From positions 1 to 45,165 of the forward strand of contig CACXES010000025.1 of the NCBI GenBank assembly GCA_902766745.1: a stretch of 45,165 nucleotides of DNA, given 5' to 3'. The position numbers and the translations under genes are program-made. The notes below the pieces were generated by a model. That model searched no databases. It had not been told where the DNA came from and saw only the letters and a program-made list of their open reading frames with translations. Positions 24,671 through 33,711 of the stretch are shown in pieces (position 1 is the first letter of the stretch; every line of letters begins with the position of its first letter). Origin of the DNA: an uncultured Ruminococcus sp. (GTDB lineage: Bacteria; Bacillota; Clostridia; Monoglobales; Monoglobaceae).

Positions 24671-25448
24671 GCTTACGAATAATGCCAAAACAAGGACAAA
24701 AGCAGTTATCACTGCGGTCGGCGCAGTGCTTTTGATATGGTTTTTGCTCACGTCCCTTTGGATAGGCATAGACTACGGAAATTGTATAGGGGCGGCTGCG
24801 GCGTTGCTTTTGCTTATGTACGGATGGTACAAGCCTATTGTTGATTCGGTTATTAAAAATGCGCTGAAGCATACGTTCGGGCGGATAGTCTGCGGGATTT
24901 TTCTTGCTGCGGTGCTTGCGGCGGCTGCTTTTGTAATAATCATAACCGTAAAGGTCGTCGGTGCGGCATCGGACACCGAGGTTGACGGAACGGTAATTGT
25001 GCTCGGCTGTAAGGTCAACGGCACTAAGGCGAGTACAACGCTTGCGGACAGGCTTGATACCGCTGCGGAATATCTTCGGAAGCATGCGCAGAGTATGTGT
25101 ATTGTGACCGGCGGCAAGGGCGATGATGAGAATATCTCCGAGGCACAGTGTATGGAGGAATACCTTACTGCGGTCGGAATAGAAAAAAGCCGTATCATAA
25201 GGGAGGAGCAGGCGAAAAACACACGACAGAATCTTCTGTACTCAAAAGCGATAATAGAGAAGGATGGCTTGAATCCGAGGGCAGTGATAGTCACGAGTAA
25301 TTATCATCTGTATCGCGCCGGCTTGATTGCACAGAAACTCGGTATGGAAACATATGCGTATTCCGCACCGGTAAATCTGTTTATTTTGCCGCCATTGTAT
25401 ATACGAGAGCTTCTGTCTATTTTGAATCAGCTTGTATTCGTGAAGTGA
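24663..25448 (+). CDS. YdcF family membrane protein (DUF218)
   Basis: A 261-residue protein with three N-terminal hydrophobic segments (about 14-35, 37-57 and 75-100), then a DUF218/YdcF domain. The domain starts DGTVIVLGCKVNG and contains TLADRLDTAAEYL, VTGGKGDDENISEAQ, EEQAKNTRQNLLYS and VTSNYHLYRA, the usual conserved segments. Relatives such as E. coli ElyC/SanA affect envelope integrity; the biochemical role is not settled. ATG at 24663 lies inside the end of the esterase gene with no clear Shine-Dalgarno, so translation is probably coupled. A good terminator follows. Confidence 0.88.
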   Translation: MDKLTNNAKTRTKAVITAVGAVLLIWFLLTSLWIGIDYGNCIGAAAALLLLMYGWYKPIVDSVIKNALKHTFGRIVCGIFLAAVLAAAAFVIIITVKVVGAASDTEVDGTVIVLGCKVNGTKASTTLADRLDTAAEYLRKHAQSMCIVTGGKGDDENISEAQCMEEYLTAVGIEKSRIIREEQAKNTRQNLLYSKAIIEKDGLNPRAVIVTSNYHLYRAGLIAQKLGMETYAYSAPVNLFILPPLYIRELLSILNQLVFVK

Positions 25449-25466
25449 AATAATATATTAGATATG

Positions 25467-25497
25467 CTGCTGCACGGCTTTGCGTGCAGCAGTTTTT
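25467..25497 (+). terminator. Intrinsic terminator after the YdcF gene
   Basis: A perfect 10-bp stem pairs 25467-25476 with 25483-25492 (CTGCTGCACG arm), with a six-base loop and a TTTTT run. Confidence 0.9.
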
Positions 25498-25521
25498 AAT
25501 TATTGAAAGAAAAAATTTAAC

Positions 25522-25550
25522 TTGACATATTGGGCAAACAGTGGGATAAT
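25522..25550 (+). promoter_or_regulatory. Sigma-A-type promoter for znuACB
   Basis: TTGACA (25522-25527), a 17-base spacer and GATAAT (25545-25550). I see no clear palindromic Zur box, though the region could hold a weak one. Confidence 0.75.
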
Positions 25551-25613
25551 AGATAATGGCTTTTAAGACGAATATACAGATGTGCGTCCGGGAAATACTG
25601 ACAACTGAGGATG

Positions 25614-25676
25614 AATACAAATTGGAGTGTAAATACAAATTGGAGTGTAAATACAAATTGGAGTGTAAATACAAAT
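25614..25676 (+). repeat. 18-bp tandem repeat (3.5 copies) in the znuA leader
   Basis: The unit AATACAAATTGGAGTGTA is repeated exactly at 25614-25631, 25632-25649 and 25650-25667, with a half copy at 25668-25676 ending at the znuA ATG. Each full unit carries a GGAG ribosome-binding core. The repeat is also open in the znuA frame (Asn-Thr-Asn-Trp-Ser-Val per unit) from an ATG at 25611. Confidence 0.95.
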
Positions 25677-26651
25677 ATGAAATTATTCAATAAAATTTCG
25701 GTGTTGATTACCGCTCTGTTCTGCGTGATTTCGCTTTGTGCCTGCGGCAGTGGCAGCGGTGCGGCAGACGGAAAAATAAAAGTAGTGTGTACTTCATATC
25801 CCATGTACGACTGGGTGAAAAATATTATCGGCGACTGTGATTCCGCAGAGGCGTCAATGCTGTTTAAAAACGGAGTTGACATTCACAGCTATCAGCCGTC
25901 GGCAGAGGATATAATCAGGATTTCGGGCTGTGACCTTTTGGTTTACAACGGCGGCGTATCCGATAAGCCGATAGAGGAAATATTAAAAAAATCTGCCGAC
26001 AATACGGAGGGCTTTTCGTGTATGGAAAACCTAAACGGCAGTATATTGGCAGAGCGTGAGGATATTGCGGCGGAGCATGAAGTGCATGAAGAGCATGAAG
26101 ATCATGATGCCGCGGATGAGCATATCTGGCTGTCACTGCGGCGTGCCGAGAAATTATGCACAGCCCTTGCGGAAAAGCTTTCGGAGTTGGATGCCAAAAA
26201 TGGGGATAAGTACAGGGAGAATGCCGGAAAATACGTTGAAAAGCTTGCGGCATTGGATGGCGAATACAAAAAAGCCTGCGAAGCGGCGTCCGTCAAGACT
26301 CTCATATTTGCAGACAGATTTCCTTTCTTGTATCTTGCGGATGATTACGGTCTGGATTGTACTGCGGCTTTTCCCGGCTGCTCGAGCGAGACGGAGGCAA
26401 GCTTTGACACAGTTTTAAAGCTTGCTCAAAAGCTTAAGGATACCGGTGTGAAATATGTTCTGACAACCGATAATTCCGATAAAAAAACGGCGGAGTCGGT
26501 TATCTCTGCGGCAGGTGTGAGCGATGTTGCTATACTTGAGATGAATTCAATGCAGGCAGTATCCGACAGAGATATACAGGCTGGAGCTGCGTACCTGTCG
26601 ATTATGGAGGATAATCTCGGCGTGCTGAAAACTGCGCTCGGCGCAGAATAA
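25677..26651 (+). CDS. znuA: Zinc-type ABC transporter substrate-binding lipoprotein
   Basis: A 324-residue periplasm-facing lipoprotein: a signal peptide with lipobox LCAC (lipidated Cys23), then a cluster A-I metal-binding protein. It has VDIHSYQPSAEDI with the first histidine ligand, a His/Glu-rich loop around residues 130-147 (several His in EHEVHEEHEDHD), DEHIWLSL with another histidine, and FADRFPF and GCSSETEASF, as in Gram-positive ZnuA relatives. These features favour zinc over manganese or iron. The start was set at 25677 because the signal peptide begins there; an in-frame ATG at 25611 would add 22 residues from the tandem repeat. The nearest GGAG is 13 bases upstream, longer than ideal. 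It is followed by ATPase and permease genes. Confidence 0.9.
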   Translation: MKLFNKISVLITALFCVISLCACGSGSGAADGKIKVVCTSYPMYDWVKNIIGDCDSAEASMLFKNGVDIHSYQPSAEDIIRISGCDLLVYNGGVSDKPIEEILKKSADNTEGFSCMENLNGSILAEREDIAAEHEVHEEHEDHDAADEHIWLSLRRAEKLCTALAEKLSELDAKNGDKYRENAGKYVEKLAALDGEYKKACEAASVKTLIFADRFPFLYLADDYGLDCTAAFPGCSSETEASFDTVLKLAQKLKDTGVKYVLTTDNSDKKTAESVISAAGVSDVAILEMNSMQAVSDRDIQAGAAYLSIMEDNLGVLKTALGAE

Positions 26652-26746
26652 AAGCCTGCTGCGCCTTGAATTTAAGATAGTATTTTATTCATAATATCCG
26701 GTGATATGTAAATCTGCCTGTTCACGGCGGCAAAACGGAGGGTTTT

Positions 26747-27460
26747 ATGGCTCAGATAACTTGTGAGGACGTCGTTCTCGGCTATGAAGGACGAACGGTG
26801 ACAAAAAACATTAATTTCAGTGTAAATAAAGGTGATTACCTGTGTATAGTCGGTGAGAACGGCTCGGGAAAGAGTACGCTTATTAAGGCACTGCTGAGGC
26901 TTATTAAGCCTGTCAGCGGCAAAATAGAGATTGACGAGATGCTTGTCGCATCGGGAATGGGCTACCTTCCGCAGCAGACCGATATTCAAAAGGATTTTCC
27001 GGCAACGGTCAGAGAGGTCGTTATGTCGGGCTGCTGTGCAAAGCTGCGCAGACCGTTTTTCGGGAGATCCGATAAGGAGGCTGCCTTGACGGTAATGAAG
27101 CGGCTTGGAATTGACGGGGTTTCAAAGCGGAGCTTCCGAGATCTGTCCGGCGGACAGCAGCAGCGTGTGTTTTTGGCGAGGGCTCTGTGTGCCGCAAGTG
27201 ATATACTTTTGCTTGATGAGCCTGTTACGGGTCTTGACCCTGCCGTGACCGAGGAGCTTTATTCTATATTGAAAAAGCTGAACAGAGAGGATAATATGAC
27301 GATAGTAATGGTGTCTCACGATGTAAAGGCGGCGCTCAGGTTCGCCACACATATTTTGCATATAGGCGATACACAGCTTTTTTTCGGCACTGCCGCAGAA
27401 TATGAAGTCAGCGAAGCAGGACAGCGTTTTATAAATCCCGGAGGTGATTGCCGTGCTTGA
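26747..27460 (+). CDS. znuC: Metal (zinc-type) ABC transporter ATP-binding protein
   Basis: A 237-residue ABC ATPase that powers uptake with the ZnuA-like and ZnuB-like proteins. Walker A is GENGSGKST (about 37-45), the signature LSGGQQQR, Walker B DILLLDEP, D-loop GLDP and H-loop histidine in VSHD. GGAGGG precedes the ATG. A 95-base gap separates it from znuA with no terminator seen. Its last eight bases overlap the permease start, so the two are translationally coupled. Confidence 0.94.
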   Translation: MAQITCEDVVLGYEGRTVTKNINFSVNKGDYLCIVGENGSGKSTLIKALLRLIKPVSGKIEIDEMLVASGMGYLPQQTDIQKDFPATVREVVMSGCCAKLRRPFFGRSDKEAALTVMKRLGIDGVSKRSFRDLSGGQQQRVFLARALCAASDILLLDEPVTGLDPAVTEELYSILKKLNREDNMTIVMVSHDVKAALRFATHILHIGDTQLFFGTAAEYEVSEAGQRFINPGGDCRA

Positions 27461-28295
27461 TGCGTTGAGAAGCGTTTCGGGATATTTAAGCTATCCGTTT
27501 ATAAGATATGCGTTCATCGCCGGGATTCTGATTGCGCTCTGTTCATCGCTTATCGGCGTCATACTCGTGCTGAAGCGGTATTCGTTCATGGGTGACGGTC
27601 TGTCGCACGTTGCGTTCGGTGCGCTTGCGGTGGCAACGGTTCTGCGTGTAAATAACGAGCTTGTAATAGTCATGCCTGTGACGATTGTATGTGCCGTTCT
27701 CTTGCTGGCGACACAGAGGCGGTCTATGATAAAGGGAGATTCTGCCCTGGCAATGCTGTCGGTGGGAGCCTTGGCGGTCGGGTATCTTTTAATGAATATC
27801 TTCCCGGTATCTTCAAATGTAAGCGGAGATGTGTGCGGCACGCTGTTCGGCTCAACCGCAATTCTCACACTGTCCCCTGCGGATGTGTGGATTTGCGTTA
27901 TTATGTCAGCGGTGGTGATAGGTCTGTTCGTACTGATGTACAACAGAATTTTTGCGGTTACGTTTGACGAGAGCTTTGCCTCGGCGTCGGGAATTCCTTC
28001 AGGAGTGTATAACACTGTTTTATCGGTTGTTTGCGCCGTGATAATTGTACTTGCGATGAACCTTGCCGGCTCACTTTTGACCTCGGCGCTGATTGTTTTC
28101 CCTGCCATATCGTCAATGCGGCTGTTTAGGGGATTCAAGCAGGTGGTAGTATGCTCGGCGGTGCTGTCGGTGATATGTGCTGCGGCAGGGATTCTTTTGT
28201 CAATCGTATTTTCGACGCCGGTCGGGTGTACGGTAGTGGTTGTTGATATTCTGGCATTTGCAGTATTCTCCGTTATCGGTAAAATTGTACACTGA
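27453..28295 (+). CDS. znuB: Metal (zinc-type) ABC transporter permease
   Basis: A 280-residue ABC-3 family membrane permease with about eight hydrophobic segments. Conserved parts are VLKRYSFMGDGLSHVAFG near residue 40, YLLMNIFPVSSNVSGD, and NLAGSLLTSALIVFPAISSM in the ATPase-coupling region. GTG at 27453 was chosen because GGAGGTGA lies five bases before it; the GTG at 27444 is part of that Shine-Dalgarno. It completes znuACB. Confidence 0.92.
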   Translation: MLDALRSVSGYLSYPFIRYAFIAGILIALCSSLIGVILVLKRYSFMGDGLSHVAFGALAVATVLRVNNELVIVMPVTIVCAVLLLATQRRSMIKGDSALAMLSVGALAVGYLLMNIFPVSSNVSGDVCGTLFGSTAILTLSPADVWICVIMSAVVIGLFVLMYNRIFAVTFDESFASASGIPSGVYNTVLSVVCAVIIVLAMNLAGSLLTSALIVFPAISSMRLFRGFKQVVVCSAVLSVICAAAGILLSIVFSTPVGCTVVVVDILAFAVFSVIGKIVH

Positions 28296-28342
28296 TTGCG
28301 GTACGGTTTTCATATTTTTGATACAGAAAGGATATGGTTTGA

Positions 28343-29230
28343 ATGACAAATTATGTTTTGTGCGGAGGGTCGACCGCGGATTTGACCTGTGAGCATTTCA
28401 GACGCAGAGGGATTGAGCCTATCTGTTTTCATTACAGCATTGACGAACGGGAGTATGTTGACGATATGGGACAGACTCTGTCCTTTCCGGAATTTTATCA
28501 GGCAATGCGGGACGGCGGCGAAACGCGTACCTGGCAGCTGAATGCTGAGGATTACAGTGAGTTTTTCAGACCATATCTGGCAGAGGGACGGGATATAGTT
28601 TATGTCTGTTTGTCAAGCGGCTTGTCGGGCACATATAATTCTGCCTGCCTTGCTGCTGAGGATTTACTGCAGGAGTTCCCGGACAGACATATATGGATTA
28701 TTGACTCTCTCGGCGCTTCGTCGGGCTACGGTATGCTTCTGGATGACCTGGCAGATTTGCGTGATGCCGGGGCTTCGGCAGAGGAGCTTTACAATTACGC
28801 AATGGACAACAGATTGAAAATTCATCATTGGTTTTTTTCTACCGATCTTACGTTTTATATTAAGGGCGGCAGAATTTCTAAAACCTCCGGTATGGTGGGG
28901 ACGCTTTTGGGGATATGTCCGCTGCTTAACATGAACTCTGAGGGGAAGCTTATTCCCAGGCAGAAGGTTCGCACAAAGCGAAAGGTTATGGCGGAGATTG
29001 TTAATAAAATGGCAGAGCACGCCGACGGCGGTGAGAATTACTGCGGCAAATGCTATATCTGTCACTCGGACTGCTATGACGATGCGAAAAGCCTTGCGGA
29101 GACTGTCACCGCGCGCTTCCCGAATATAAGCGGAGATGTTGAAATATATGACATAGGCACAACGATAGGCAGCCATTCGGGACCGGGGACGGTTGCTCTG
29201 TTCTTTCACGGGGATGAAAGAGCGCTGTAA
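28343..29230 (+). CDS. DegV family (fatty-acid-binding) protein
   Basis: A 295-residue DegV protein. Family members bind fatty acids, and the FakB members present them to the kinase FakA. The N-terminal CGGSTADLT loop, CLSSGLSGTYNSA (about 88-100), FSTDLTFYIKGGRISKTSG and the C-terminal TTIGSHSGPGTVALFF with its invariant histidine are all present. GAAAGGA lies about 12 bases before the ATG. It starts 48 bases after znuB without a terminator, so it may be on the same mRNA although the function is unrelated. Confidence 0.93.
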   Translation: MTNYVLCGGSTADLTCEHFRRRGIEPICFHYSIDEREYVDDMGQTLSFPEFYQAMRDGGETRTWQLNAEDYSEFFRPYLAEGRDIVYVCLSSGLSGTYNSACLAAEDLLQEFPDRHIWIIDSLGASSGYGMLLDDLADLRDAGASAEELYNYAMDNRLKIHHWFFSTDLTFYIKGGRISKTSGMVGTLLGICPLLNMNSEGKLIPRQKVRTKRKVMAEIVNKMAEHADGGENYCGKCYICHSDCYDDAKSLAETVTARFPNISGDVEIYDIGTTIGSHSGPGTVALFFHGDERAL

Positions 29231-29276
29231 AATACGAAAACTTAACAGTAAAAGTCTCAATTCTTGGGAAAAGGAC

Positions 29277-29305
29277 TTGCGAAGATGTAGCTTATATGAT
29301 ATAAT
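29277..29305 (+). promoter_or_regulatory. Sigma-A-type promoter for valS
   Basis: TTGCGA (29277-29282), a 17-base spacer and TATAAT (29300-29305), 67 bases before valS. No T-box leader is present: the leader is too short and lacks specifier and antiterminator features. Confidence 0.65.
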
Positions 29306-29371
29306 ATACTAATTAATGCAAAACGTTATTAATTGATGTAAAACATAAGAGAACAATAAGGAGTGATTTAA

Positions 29372-31999
29372 GTGGCAAAGGAACTGCCAAAAACATATGA
29401 CCCGAAGCAGGTCGAAAGCAGAATATATAAAAATTGGTGTGATAAGGGTTATTTTCACGCAGAGGTGGATAAGTCAAAGAAGCCATTTACTATTGTTATT
29501 CCGCCGCCCAATGTTACGGGTCAGCTTCACATGGGTCACGCTCTGGATGAAACCTTTCAGGATATAATTATAAGAACAAAGCGTATGCAGGGGTATAACG
29601 CCCTTTGGATACCGGGTACGGATCATGCCGGAATCGCAACTCAGATCAAGGTAGAGGAGGACTTGCGCATAAACGAAGGACTTACAAGATACGACCTCGG
29701 CCGAGATGAGTTTTTAAAGCGTGTATGGGCATGGAAGGAGAAATTCGGCGACCGTATCATAAATCAGCTTAAAACCCTCGGCTGCTCCTGCGACTGGGAC
29801 AGAGAGAGGTTCACCATGGACGAGGGCTGCAGTCGTGCGGTGCGTGAGGTGTTTGTAAACCTTTACGATAAGGGCCTTATATATCAGGGCAGCCGGATTA
29901 TAAACTGGTGCCCGAGCTGCGCCACCGCTCTGTCGGACGCAGAGGTTGAGTATGCCGAGCAGGACGGATTCTTCTGGCATATCAAGTATCCCGTAAAGGA
30001 CAGTGACGAATTTGTGGAGATTGCAACAACCCGTCCCGAAACGCTGCTTGGCGATACGGCGGTTGCTGTCAATCCCAATGATGAAAGATATAAGGATTTG
30101 GTCGGAAAGACCTTGATCTTGCCGCTTGTGGGCAGAGAGATACCGGTCATTGCGGACGACTACGTTGATATGGATTTCGGAACAGGCTGCGTAAAGATTA
30201 CGCCCGCCCATGACCCCAACGACTTTGAGGTAGGTCAGAGACATAACCTTGAGCAGATAAAGGTTTTAAACGATGATGCCACAATCAATTCATACGGCGG
30301 CAAGTATGAGGGAATGGACAGATATGAGGCGCGCCGCGTAATGGTTGAGGATTTGGAAAAGGAAGGACTTTTGGTTAAGGTTGTTCCGCATAAGCACAAC
30401 GTAGGTCAGTGCTACCGCTGCGGAACTACGGTTGAACCTATTACCTCAAAGCAGTGGTTTGTTAAGATGGAGCCGCTTGCAAAGCCTGCGCTTCAGGCAG
30501 TTTTGGACGGCGAGACAAGATTTATCCCCGAAAGATTTTCAAAGACGTATACCCACTGGATGGAAAATGTCCATGACTGGTGTATTTCCCGTCAGCTATG
30601 GTGGGGACACCGTATCCCGGCATTCTACTGCGAGGACTGCGGCGAGACAACCGTATCAAAGGAGGATATCGAGGTTTGTCCCAAGTGCGGCGGCCGCGTA
30701 AAGCAGGATCCCGACGTTCTGGATACATGGTTCAGCTCGGCACTGTGGCCGTTTTCGACTCTCGGATGGCCGGATAAGACGCCGGAGCTGGAGTATTTCT
30801 ATCCTACCTCGGTCTTGGTTACGGGCTATGATATTATATTCTTCTGGGTATCTCGTATGATATTCTCGGGAATTGAGCATATGGGCGAGGTGCCGTTTAA
30901 GGACGTATACATTCACGGACTTGTGCGTGACAGTCAGGGCAGAAAGATGAGCAAGTCACTCGGCAACGGTATCGATCCGCTTGAGATAATCGATAAGTAC
31001 GGTGCCGATGCACTGCGCTTTACTCTTGCCACCGGCAACTCACCGGGCAACGATATGCGATTTTATATGGAACGTGTAGAGGCAAGCCGTAACTTTGCCA
31101 ATAAGATTTGGAATGCTTCGAGGTTTGTACTGATGAATCTTACAATAGACAAGTGCAGCGAGCCTGACCTGTCGGCCTTGGAGCTTGAGGATAAGTGGAT
31201 TTTGCATGAATACAACAGGCTTGCAGGTGAGGTATGCGAAAATCTTGATAAGTACGAAATCGGAGTTGCCGTTTCAAAGCTGTATGACTTTATTTGGGAC
31301 AAGTTCTGTGACTGGTATATTGAGCTTGTAAAGCCGAGATTCGGCAAAGAGGGAGAGAGCAGCCTGACGGCACAGAATACGCTTGTGTATGTTTTGTCAA
31401 ACACCTTAAAGCTTCTGCATCCGTTTATGCCATTCATCACAGAGGAAATATGGCAGGCACTGCCCCACGAGGGTGAAAGTATAATGATTTCCGAGTTTCC
31501 GAAGTACAATGCCGAATTTGAAAATGCGGCGGCGTGCTCGGATATGGAGATGATTATGGAATCTGTAAAGGCGATCAGAAATATCAGAAGTGAGATGAAT
31601 GTTCCGCCGTCAAGAAAGGCAAAGCTCTATATCGTAACAGACAAGCCTGAGGTTTTCAAAGCGGGAGAGGCGTTTTATGCTAAGCTTGCTTCCGCATCGG
31701 AAATATCCGTTCAAGGCGACAAGAGCGGTATACCCGAAAACTCCGTTTCGGTTGCGGCTGTGGGCGGAGAGTTCCTGCTCCCCCTGGACGAGCTTGTCGA
31801 TAAGGAGAAGGAGCTGGAGCGGCTCAATAAGGAAAAAGCACGCTTAGAGGGTGAGATAAAGCGTGTTGAGGGCAAGCTCTCCAACAAGGGATTTATCGAG
31901 AAGGCACCTGCCGCACTCGTTGATGAGGAGCGGAAAAAGGGTGAACAGTACAAAGCGATGCTTGAGACGGTACTGGAAAGTATAGAAAAGCTTAAATAA
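29372..31999 (+). CDS. valS: Valyl-tRNA synthetase
   Basis: An 875-residue class Ia synthetase charging tRNA-Val. HIGH-type motif HMGH is at residues 53-56, an editing CP1 domain follows ([35 protein letters not shown]), and KMSKS is at 525-529. A zinc-like Cys cluster (CEDCGETTV...CPKCGG) lies in between. The last ~70 residues form the coiled-coil tRNA-binding arm. The start is GTG at 29372, with AAGGAGTG seven bases upstream. It is followed by folC, the same pairing as in Bacillus. Confidence 0.97.
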   Translation: MAKELPKTYDPKQVESRIYKNWCDKGYFHAEVDKSKKPFTIVIPPPNVTGQLHMGHALDETFQDIIIRTKRMQGYNALWIPGTDHAGIATQIKVEEDLRINEGLTRYDLGRDEFLKRVWAWKEKFGDRIINQLKTLGCSCDWDRERFTMDEGCSRAVREVFVNLYDKGLIYQGSRIINWCPSCATALSDAEVEYAEQDGFFWHIKYPVKDSDEFVEIATTRPETLLGDTAVAVNPNDERYKDLVGKTLILPLVGREIPVIADDYVDMDFGTGCVKITPAHDPNDFEVGQRHNLEQIKVLNDDATINSYGGKYEGMDRYEARRVMVEDLEKEGLLVKVVPHKHNVGQCYRCGTTVEPITSKQWFVKMEPLAKPALQAVLDGETRFIPERFSKTYTHWMENVHDWCISRQLWWGHRIPAFYCEDCGETTVSKEDIEVCPKCGGRVKQDPDVLDTWFSSALWPFSTLGWPDKTPELEYFYPTSVLVTGYDIIFFWVSRMIFSGIEHMGEVPFKDVYIHGLVRDSQGRKMSKSLGNGIDPLEIIDKYGADALRFTLATGNSPGNDMRFYMERVEASRNFANKIWNASRFVLMNLTIDKCSEPDLSALELEDKWILHEYNRLAGEVCENLDKYEIGVAVSKLYDFIWDKFCDWYIELVKPRFGKEGESSLTAQNTLVYVLSNTLKLLHPFMPFITEEIWQALPHEGESIMISEFPKYNAEFENAAACSDMEMIMESVKAIRNIRSEMNVPPSRKAKLYIVTDKPEVFKAGEAFYAKLASASEISVQGDKSGIPENSVSVAAVGGEFLLPLDELVDKEKELERLNKEKARLEGEIKRVEGKLSNKGFIEKAPAALVDEERKKGEQYKAMLETVLESIEKLK

Positions 32000-32020
32000 T
32001 TCAAAAATGTAATATTTAGG

Positions 32021-32048
32021 ACTGCGGCGCGGCTGAATGTGCCGCAGT
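32021..32048 (+). terminator. Hairpin between valS and folC (weak terminator or attenuator)
   Basis: ACTGCGGC (32021-32028) pairs with GCCGCAGT (32041-32048). Only a short CTTTAA follows, so termination is probably partial. Confidence 0.4.
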
Positions 32049-32069
32049 CTTTAATGATGTGGGAGAACT

Positions 32070-33320
32070 ATGGATTACAAACAGGCTATTGAATATATAC
32101 ACGGGACACCGAAATTTGCTCGGATTCTCGGAAACGATTTGCTTCGGCGTTTACTCGAAAAGCTGGGAAATCCGCAGAATCAGCTTAGGTTTGTGCATAT
32201 TGCGGGGACGAACGGAAAGGGTTCGGCGGCGGTAACGCTTGCGGAAATAATGAAGCGTGCCGGATACAGAACCGGGCTTTTTACCTCGCCTTATATCACA
32301 AGGTTTAACGAGAGAATACGCATTGACGGGGAGGAAATTTCCGATGAGGATTTAGCGAAAATATGCACCTTCGTCCGAAAAACGATTGAAGAATACAATG
32401 TTCCGGTATCGGAGTTTGCGCTCGACACGGCGATTGCGCTTGAATATTTCAGGGATAATTCCTGCGATATTGTGATTTTGGAGACGGGCCTGGGCGGAAG
32501 GCTTGACGCAACAAACGTAATAGAGAACCCCGAGGTATCGTTGATTATGTCGATCGGGTTTGACCATATGCAGTATTTGGGTGACACCATAGAAAAAATT
32601 ACAGCGGAGAAGTGTGGAATAATAAAGCCGGGATGTCCTGTGGTCGTGTATCCGAATTTGCCGATTGAGGCAGAACAGGTTATTGAATCCGTATGCAGAG
32701 ATCAAGGCTCAGAGCTTCGCCGTGCCGAACCGCCCGAGATATTGGAAAACGGAGATTTTATGTGGCACGGTGTGCGATACACACTGTCCCTTGAGGGCGA
32801 GTTTCAGAGGTATAATGCGGCGGCTGTGCTTGAAACCGTAAATGTTCTGCGCGGACGGGAATTTGAAATCTCAAAAAATGCCGTATCAGATGGACTGAAG
32901 TCGGCAGCAAATCCGGCAAGATATGAGCGTTTGGACTGCGGACTTATTATAGACGGCGCTCATAATCCTCCGGCGGCGGCGGCACTGTGCAGGACGCTGA
33001 GGAGAGAAGGGCGGAAGGTGAAGCTTTGTATCGGAATGATGAGTGATAAGGATATTTCGTCATATATTCGGGAGCTTGCTGCGCTTGACCCAAGGGTGTT
33101 TGTCACGCAGATAGATATGCCGAGATGTGCGTCGGCAGAGGAGCTTGCCGCTGAATTTAAGAATTTCGGAATTGAAGCGACAGTGATTGAAAATCCCATA
33201 GATGCGGCGAGTGCTGCGCTTTCGGAGGCTAAATCGACAGGCGGAATCGCCGTGGTTTGCGGCTCGCTTTTTCTGGCGGCAGAGGTCAGACGGCATTTTC
33301 TGAATAACAGTGAGGAATAG
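32070..33320 (+). CDS. folC: Folylpolyglutamate synthase / dihydrofolate synthase
   Basis: A 416-residue Mur-ligase-family enzyme that adds glutamate to dihydropteroate or folates. The P-loop GTNGKGS is at 46-52, TGLFTSPY follows, then ETGLGGRLDATN, GFDHMQYLG and DGAHNPPA in the C-terminal domain. Full length. GGGAG precedes the ATG. It lies 70 bases after valS, and the GIY-YIG gene starts three bases after its stop, so these are co-transcribed. Confidence 0.95.
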   Translation: MDYKQAIEYIHGTPKFARILGNDLLRRLLEKLGNPQNQLRFVHIAGTNGKGSAAVTLAEIMKRAGYRTGLFTSPYITRFNERIRIDGEEISDEDLAKICTFVRKTIEEYNVPVSEFALDTAIALEYFRDNSCDIVILETGLGGRLDATNVIENPEVSLIMSIGFDHMQYLGDTIEKITAEKCGIIKPGCPVVVYPNLPIEAEQVIESVCRDQGSELRRAEPPEILENGDFMWHGVRYTLSLEGEFQRYNAAAVLETVNVLRGREFEISKNAVSDGLKSAANPARYERLDCGLIIDGAHNPPAAAALCRTLRREGRKVKLCIGMMSDKDISSYIRELAALDPRVFVTQIDMPRCASAEELAAEFKNFGIEATVIENPIDAASAALSEAKSTGGIAVVCGSLFLAAEVRRHFLNNSEE

Positions 33321-33323
33321 AAA

Positions 33324-33674
33324 ATGGATGATGAGAAAACATATTTTGTATATATGCTGCGCTGTGCCGACAATTCGCTGTACACAGGGTACACGACAGA
33401 TTTAAAGCGTCGGCTCGGAGAGCATTGCGGTGGCAGAAAGGGTGCGAAATATACACGTTTGCGCCGTGTAGAGGGAATTGCCGCCGTGTGGAGTGCGGAG
33501 ACTCTGTCGGCGGCGCTTAGGCTTGAAGCCCTGATAAAGCACCTTAAAAAGAGTGATAAGGAGCGACTGACGGAGAATGCGGCCGCCCTTGCGGAAATAT
33601 TTGGAGATAAGCTGTGCGCAGAAAGCTATATGGCGGTGGACTGTAAAGGTATTGACGGATTGGATATGTGTTGA
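33324..33674 (+). CDS. GIY-YIG nuclease-superfamily protein (UPF0213/YazA-YhbQ type)
   Basis: A 116-residue protein with one GIY-YIG fold. The motif is VYMLRCADNSLYTGYT (about 9-24), followed by KRRLGEHCGGRKGAKYTR with the conserved arginine, and the catalytic-type glutamate in LRLEALIKHLKK (about 67-78). Relatives are ~80-95 residues; here about 25 residues are added after the domain. The last codons (from about 110) come from the first copy of a 19-bp tandem repeat, so the C-terminus may have been created by repeat growth. The cellular role of the family is poorly known, probably DNA repair or structure-specific cleavage. Confidence 0.88.
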   Translation: MDDEKTYFVYMLRCADNSLYTGYTTDLKRRLGEHCGGRKGAKYTRLRRVEGIAAVWSAETLSAALRLEALIKHLKKSDKERLTENAAALAEIFGDKLCAESYMAVDCKGIDGLDMC

Positions 33675-33707
33675 CGGATTGGATAGGTAATGGCGGATTG
33701 GATAGGT
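33651..33707 (+). repeat. 19-bp tandem repeat (3 copies) before dus
   Basis: Three copies at 33651-33669, 33670-33688 and 33689-33707 share the core GACGGATTGGATA/GGCGGATTGGATA and differ at a few positions. The first holds the end and stop of the GIY-YIG gene. The last ends GGATAGGT, four bases before the dus ATG, and supplies its ribosome site. Confidence 0.9.
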
Positions 33708-33711
33708 AATT

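Noticed and set aside
29231-29371. T-box leader before valS
   Set aside because: The leader is under 70 bases from the promoter and has no specifier loop or antiterminator motif.
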